DNA of 64,000 nucleotides from Lewinella sp. IMCC34183. GTDB taxonomy: Bacteria; Bacteroidota; Bacteroidia; Chitinophagales; Saprospiraceae. Under the pieces are notes generated by a model. The model was not told the DNA's origin and did no database searches. It worked only from the letters and a program-made list of their open reading frames with translations. This document shows, one piece after another, positions 60,700 to 64,000 of this stretch. Within the stretch, counting starts at the first letter, position 1. Each line of letters begins with the position of its first letter. A program made the translations under genes and the position numbers. The DNA is taken from positions 806,001-870,000 of the forward strand of contig NZ_QMEM01000001.1 in the NCBI RefSeq assembly GCF_003390915.1. The letters are read 5' to 3'.

Positions 60700-61134
60700 A
60701 TGGTTCGTTCCCTTCTCACATTTGCCATCATTCTGGTGGTGGCCGTCGTGGCCTACAACTACTTTTACGGTTCCCCCGCCGAACGCCGGCAAAGCGAAGC
60801 GATCGTCCGTAAAGCGGGCGACCTAGGGGCCGACGCCTGGAACCTCCTGCGGGGCGAACGTGAAAAACTGCGCGACGGGAAATACGACGACGCCCTTGAC
60901 CGGTTGGAGTCACTCTATACCGACCTACGCGAACAGGCCCGGGACCTGAGCGACGATGGTGCCCTGGACCGCCTCACGGACCTAGGGAAACGGCGCAGGG
61001 AACTGGAAAATGCGCTTGGGCGGGGGGATGAACTATCCGACCGGGCACAACGTAAACTGGACGATCTCACAGCGGACACCGAGGCCCTGATGCATGAAAT
61101 GGAAGCGAAAAGCCAACCGCGCGCCCCTTACTAA
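60700..61134 (+). CDS. Small membrane-anchored helical protein
   Basis: 144 residues. One N-terminal transmembrane helix (SLLTFAIILVVAVVAYNYFYG), then a highly charged, mostly helical region (EREKLRDGKYDDALDRLESLY, LREQARDLSDDGALDRLTDLGKRRRELENALG in pieces) with coiled-coil character. No family recognised. Its last 41 bases overlap dinB in another frame, so the two are probably coupled. Confidence 0.65.
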   Translation: MVRSLLTFAIILVVAVVAYNYFYGSPAERRQSEAIVRKAGDLGADAWNLLRGEREKLRDGKYDDALDRLESLYTDLREQARDLSDDGALDRLTDLGKRRRELENALGRGDELSDRAQRKLDDLTADTEALMHEMEAKSQPRAPY

Positions 61135-62206
61135 AGCGCGAAAGATCATCCATATCGACATGGATGCTTTTTTCGCCAGCGTGGAGCAGCGGGACAATCC
61201 CGAGCTCCGCGGCAAACCCATTGCGGTGGGCGGCAGCAAGTTGCGGGGCGTAGTGGCGGCCGCGAGTTACGAAGCCCGGGTATTCGGCGTGCGGTCGGCC
61301 ATGCCCAGCGTGACGGCCAAGCGCCTCTGTCCCGATCTCATCTTCGTCAAATCGAACTTTGAGAAATACCGGGAGGTATCCGATCAGATCCGGGAGATAT
61401 TCTACTCCTATACCGATCTGGTGGAGCCCCTCAGCCTGGATGAGGCCTATTTGGACGTTACGGAAACCAAGCGGGGTCCGGCCTCCGCCACCCTCATCGC
61501 ACAGGCGATCCGCGACGAGATCTTCAAGACCACCGACCTGACCGCCTCCGCGGGGGTGAGTTTTAACAAGTTTCTCGCCAAAGTGGCCAGCGACATCAAC
61601 AAGCCGAACGGCATGAAGGTGATCATGCTGGAGGAGGCAGCGGACTTTCTCGCCCAGTTGCCGGTCGAGGACTTTCACGGCATCGGCAAGGTCACCGCGG
61701 CCCGGATGCACAAAATGGGCTACCGGACGGGCGGGGACCTACGCAGGCTTTCAGAAATGGAAATGGCCCAACGCTTCGGCAAAGTGGGGCGCCACTACTA
61801 CCGCATCGTCCGGGCACTGGACGACCGCCCCGTCAACCCGAACCGCAACCGTAAGAGCGTGGGGGCCGAACGCACCTACTCCGATGATGTGAGCTCGCCT
61901 ACCGTCATGAAGGAAAAGCTCGACTGGCTGGCGGAAAAGGTCTTTGCCTACCTCGTCGAGCGGGACAACTACGGACGCACCGTGACCCTGAAAATGAAGA
62001 GTCCGGAGTTCGTCATCCATACCCGTAGCCGCAGCTTCAGCGGCGAAATCCGCAAACTCCAAGACCTCAGGGAGATTGCCCACCAACTACTGGACGAAAA
62101 CGTAGAGGAGGTACCCACCGTCCGACTACTGGGCCTCAGCGTGAGCAACCTGGAGCGGGAAGGGGGCGAGGGGGTGCAGCTGTTGTTACCTTTTGAGGAG
62201 GAGTGA
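61094..62206 (+). CDS. dinB: DNA polymerase IV (DinB)
   Basis: Y-family translesion polymerase. 370 residues. Catalytic carboxylates in IIHIDMDAFFASVEQ (D22 and D24 region) and PLSLDEAYLDVT (D116, E117). Other marks: VVAAASYEARVFGVRSAMP, SAGVSFNKFLAKVASDINKPNG (split), HGIGKVTAARMHKMGY helix-hairpin-helix and the little-finger domain. It ends GVQLLLPFEEE, a QLxLPF sliding-clamp-binding motif. The ATG at 61094 lies inside the upstream gene; no later start precedes the catalytic motif except within it. No LexA-type box was identified. Confidence 0.95.
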   Translation: MKWKRKANRAPLTKARKIIHIDMDAFFASVEQRDNPELRGKPIAVGGSKLRGVVAAASYEARVFGVRSAMPSVTAKRLCPDLIFVKSNFEKYREVSDQIREIFYSYTDLVEPLSLDEAYLDVTETKRGPASATLIAQAIRDEIFKTTDLTASAGVSFNKFLAKVASDINKPNGMKVIMLEEAADFLAQLPVEDFHGIGKVTAARMHKMGYRTGGDLRRLSEMEMAQRFGKVGRHYYRIVRALDDRPVNPNRNRKSVGAERTYSDDVSSPTVMKEKLDWLAEKVFAYLVERDNYGRTVTLKMKSPEFVIHTRSRSFSGEIRKLQDLREIAHQLLDENVEEVPTVRLLGLSVSNLEREGGEGVQLLLPFEEE

Positions 62207-62207
62207 G

Positions 62208-62261
62208 TAGTTCTGTAGTTCTGTAGTTCTGTAGTTCTGTAGTTCTGTAGTTCTGTAGTTC
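62208..62261. repeat. Tandem 8-bp repeat (TAGTTCTG), 6.75 copies, after dinB
   Basis: Six exact copies of TAGTTCTG plus TAGTTC, beginning one base after the dinB stop codon. The complementary motif ACTACAGAACT occurs in two 33-base repeats 70-117 bases further on. Slippage during replication could change the copy number. Confidence 0.95.
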
Positions 62262-62312
62262 AAATTCCGCGACTCGAGGCAGGTTCACCTCAGCCCAGCT
62301 AGCCTCCAAAAT

Positions 62313-62378
62313 ACCAGCGACCGCCGGGAGCAAGACTACAGAACTACCAGCGACCGCCGGGAGCAAGACTACAGAACT
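62313..62378. repeat. Two perfect 33-bp direct repeats
   Basis: Copies at 62313-62345 and 62346-62378, each starting ACCAGCGACCGCCGGGAG and ending ACTACAGAACT, with no bases between. A decayed third copy follows to about 62409 (AAAGCGACCACAGGGAGCG). The 11-base end is the inverse complement of the TAGTTCTG array upstream, so the region can fold as a long hairpin. Confidence 0.9.
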
Positions 62379-62408
62379 ACCGAACTAAAAGCGACCACAG
62401 GGAGCGCA

Positions 62409-63233
62409 CTAACTATTCATCTTCTGAAACATCATGATCCCCCAATCCAGGCAACCGTCCTCGGCGAGGCGGATGAAGTTCTTGTAGGTTTTGATGCGTT
62501 CATTCACGAAGCGCTCGCTGCTCTGTTCGATGAGCTTCTCCTTGTTGGCCTGCAGGGTATACAGCACCTTGGTGTAGTGGTGTACGAGCTGCTCCGAGAG
62601 CTCGATGCTGTAGATCTGCTGCAAAAATCCGCGGGCGGCGTCGGTACCGTACTGCTCCTCTGTGATGAGTTCTTCGAGCGGCAGTTTCTTGATAAGTTTC
62701 TCGGAATCGGGGTCGTCGCAGGTATCGCTGCGCATGAGAGCGCTGATGATGAGCCGGCCTTCGGGCTTCAGGACGCGGTGGATCGCCCGGAAGGTTTCGC
62801 GCTTTTTGCCGGTCAGGCTGAATGCATCCTGGGCGATGACGAAATCGAAGTAATCGGGGTCGTAAGGCATGTATTCAACGAATCCCTTCGCAACTTTCAC
62901 TTTTTTGCTTAGTTCGAGCTCTTCGATCTTCCGCTCGTTGTATTCATTTTGCTTTTCGTCGTCGTTGAGGCACCAGACCTTACACTTGTATTTCTCGGCG
63001 ATAAAGCGTGCGGCGCCTCCGAAGCCTGACTGAACCACTAGAATTTTCGATGCCCGCTTGATACGCGGCAGCAACTTGATCATGCGCTCCGTCGTCTTGC
63101 GGTTAGCTTCGTGCAGACTCAGACTCTTCGGACGGTAGATACCAATGTGCAGATCGTCCCCGCCCCAAACATTGTGATAAATGTGCTGGCCTTTCTTTTC
63201 TTCAACGAACAGGGGGTTGGGATTGGTAGACAT
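62409..63233 (-). CDS. Methyltransferase related to sarcosine/dimethylglycine N-methyltransferase
   Basis: 274 residues. HNVWGGDDLHIGIYRPKSLS near the N-terminus (W23-G-G), FVIAQDAFSLTGKKRETF in the middle, EQLVHHYTKVLYTL and the end LDWGIMMFQK parallel the sarcosine/dimethylglycine methyltransferases that make glycine betaine, such as the Galdieria enzyme (WGGEDIHVGLY, SLVHHYSKV, LTWGGMLFRK). SAM motif I is unusual: KILVVQSGFGGAARFIA, where the family has LDLGAGYGGAAR; the acidic residue is lost. So the reaction is uncertain. No other betaine gene is near. A likely promoter lies at 63252-63281. Confidence 0.75.
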   Translation of the reverse strand: MSTNPNPLFVEEKKGQHIYHNVWGGDDLHIGIYRPKSLSLHEANRKTTERMIKLLPRIKRASKILVVQSGFGGAARFIAEKYKCKVWCLNDDEKQNEYNERKIEELELSKKVKVAKGFVEYMPYDPDYFDFVIAQDAFSLTGKKRETFRAIHRVLKPEGRLIISALMRSDTCDDPDSEKLIKKLPLEELITEEQYGTDAARGFLQQIYSIELSEQLVHHYTKVLYTLQANKEKLIEQSSERFVNERIKTYKNFIRLAEDGCLDWGIMMFQKMNS

Positions 63234-63251
63234 AGGTGTTGTTTACCTATA

Positions 63252-63281
63252 CCAACGTAGGTACACCGGTTTTGTTCGCAA
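63252..63281 (-). promoter_or_regulatory. Probable promoter of the methyltransferase gene
   Basis: Minus strand: TTG (63281-63279), 19-base spacer, TACGTTGG (63259-63252), which differs from TAnnTTTG at one position. Predicted transcript start is about 12 bases before the ATG at 63233. Confidence 0.45.
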
Positions 63282-63366
63282 TTTGATGATTGCTTTCATC
63301 CTATCCTAGCACTACCCGTACAATGCCCCAATACGGGCAGCAGTAGGTGCTCCGGGAAGGGTTTTG

Positions 63367-63735
63367 CTAGTCGCGCTTGGTCAGTTCCTGTTGCCAACCC
63401 CGCACCTCGCCCAGGCGGAACCTTACGGGAAAGTGAGTAGCGGCCTCGATATTCAATTCCAGTCGGCAGAAAAACGCCAGATAAGGCTTGGTCGAAGCGA
63501 AATCAAAGTCAGATGACTCGAAGGATCCGACTGTCTCGGCAAAGGGGGCGGGAACGCGGGTGCCGGGGTCAGTTGCCAACCGCAAGGCCGCCGGCTTACA
63601 TACCGCGAGCGGCTCCGGAACCAGGGTGGCCCGCCGTTCGGTCAGGGAACCTGCACCTGCGTCCGCGCCCACGGTAAGTTGGGCCTGCAGCGCTCCGCAG
63701 GAAAGTAGCAACAGTACAGCCAGGGCAGCGCGCAT
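63367..63735 (-). CDS. Small secreted or periplasmic protein of unknown function
   Basis: 122 residues from ATG 63735, which overlaps the stop of the upstream gene (TGATG); a GTG one codon earlier is also possible. MRAALAVLLLLSCGALQAQ is a signal peptide; the Cys is not in a good lipobox. The mature part (about 105 residues) has strand-like patterns (AFFCRLELNIEAATHFPVRFRLGEV) and no family I can name. Coupled to the VWA-like gene. Confidence 0.65.
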   Translation of the reverse strand: MRAALAVLLLLSCGALQAQLTVGADAGAGSLTERRATLVPEPLAVCKPAALRLATDPGTRVPAPFAETVGSFESSDFDFASTKPYLAFFCRLELNIEAATHFPVRFRLGEVRGWQQELTKRD

Positions 63736-64000
63736 CACTTCTTCTTATTGCGTTTGTAGTCGCGGAAAACGAAGTCGCCGAGGCCCTGTAGCCCACTGTA
63801 GTAGGCCTTGCCGCCGTTGGTCTCGGTGAAGCTCTGCACGAACTGTACGAGGTAGGGGTCGCGGGCGATCATGAAGGTGGTGACTGGGATGCTGATCTTG
63901 CGCAGGCGGGCGGCGAGGTTGAGCGTACGATTGACGATGGTGCGGTCTAGGCCCATGCTGTTCTTGATGTAGCGTTTGCCGCGCTTGATGCAGGTGGGCT
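63735..64000 (-). CDS. C-terminal end of a probable VWA-domain protein (5' part beyond window)
   Basis: The frame is open to the window edge and encodes PTCIKRGKRYIKNSMGLDRT, continuing VNRTLNLAARLRKISIPVTTFMIARDPYLVQFVQSF and ending GLGDFVFRDYKRNKKK. The GLDR, hydrophobic TTFMIA and GLGxFxFxDY stretches match what I recall of the C-terminal half of VWA proteins of the CoxE/YehP-like kind that act with MoxR AAA ATPases. The metal site (DxSxS) would be outside the window. An ATG at 63956 is internal, not the start. Confidence 0.6.
   Translation of the reverse strand, partial: PTCIKRGKRYIKNSMGLDRTIVNRTLNLAARLRKISIPVTTFMIARDPYLVQFVQSFTETNGGKAYYSGLQGLGDFVFRDYKRNKKK

Noticed and set aside
62313-62409. 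Direct repeats that might be a CRISPR array
   Set aside because: The two 33-base copies are contiguous with no spacers, and there are no cas genes.
1-64000. tRNA, rRNA, transposase or integrase genes
   Set aside because: No tRNA-like cloverleaf, ribosomal RNA stretch or recombinase motif was seen while reading; a dedicated tRNA and rRNA search would settle this.

Overview
The window looks like chromosome from a marine, GC-rich (roughly 60%) member of the Bacteroidota, most plausibly a Saprospiria/Lewinella-type bacterium; that lineage is inferred from gene content. The signs are two secreted proteins with C-terminal type IX secretion sorting domains, a fused MurF-alanine racemase, an S46 dipeptidyl-peptidase, a KR2-type sodium-pumping rhodopsin, Bacteroidota-style promoter elements (TTG, about 20 nt, TAnnTTTG) and starts without clear Shine-Dalgarno sequences. 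Genes are tightly packed, with many ATGA or TGATG overlaps and convergent genes sharing stop codons. I see no rRNA, tRNA, CRISPR array, transposase or integrated phage.

Layout. 1-3.3 kb: glycogen-debranching enzyme (cut by the window edge), CoA-binding protein, MarC-type membrane protein. 3.3-8.3 kb: a type IX-secreted protein, then a beta-oxidation pair (FadB-like multifunctional enzyme and thiolase) split by a four-helix-bundle gene lying between inverted G-rich short repeats. 8.4-15.0 kb: an envelope block (multispan protein, lipoprotein, YfhO-like protein), GpsA, an Hsp15-like S4 protein and a small unknown protein. 15.2-22.1 kb: a metallo-beta-lactamase-fold protein and a hexuronate operon (uxaC-kdgK-eda followed by a three-part TRAP transporter). 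22.1-25.5 kb: a KtrB/TrkH potassium transporter divergent from a sodium-pump rhodopsin (NDQ motif), followed by a Blh-type carotene dioxygenase that makes retinal. 25.5-27.9 kb: SDR oxidoreductase, OsmC protein, LacI-family regulator.

28.4-43.8 kb, all on the minus strand, is an essentially complete division and cell-wall (dcw) cluster in the order mraZ-rsmH-ftsL-ftsI-murE-mraY-murD-ftsW-murG-murC-ftsQ-ftsA-ftsZ. It has a likely MraZ operator of 10-bp-spaced repeats upstream, a strong hairpin between rsmH and ftsL, and a terminator after ftsZ. murF is missing from the cluster and is found at 56-58.7 kb as a murF-alr fusion.

44-51.5 kb: carotenoid hydroxylase CrtZ, an unknown tail-anchored protein, an HDAC-family deacetylase, a receptor-like lipoprotein, GMP synthase, a second rhodopsin (DTK motif), an ArsR-family regulator and malate dehydrogenase. 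51.7-58.7 kb: a type IX-secreted M43-like metalloprotease, an S46 DPP11-like peptidase, a 2-hydroxyacid dehydrogenase and MurF-Alr. 58.8-64 kb: a possible free-standing McrB-type N-terminal domain, an AntA/AntB-like protein, a small membrane protein overlapping dinB, an array of tandem repeats, a sarcosine/dimethylglycine-methyltransferase-like protein and the end of a VWA-like protein.

How it fits together: retinal (Blh) and hydroxylated carotenoid (CrtZ) enzymes sit within about 25 kb of two ion-pumping rhodopsins. The sodium pump lies next to two transporter types that often run on sodium gradients (TRAP and KtrB), which suggests light-assisted sodium energetics feeding uronate and potassium uptake. 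That link is inference from position and family knowledge.
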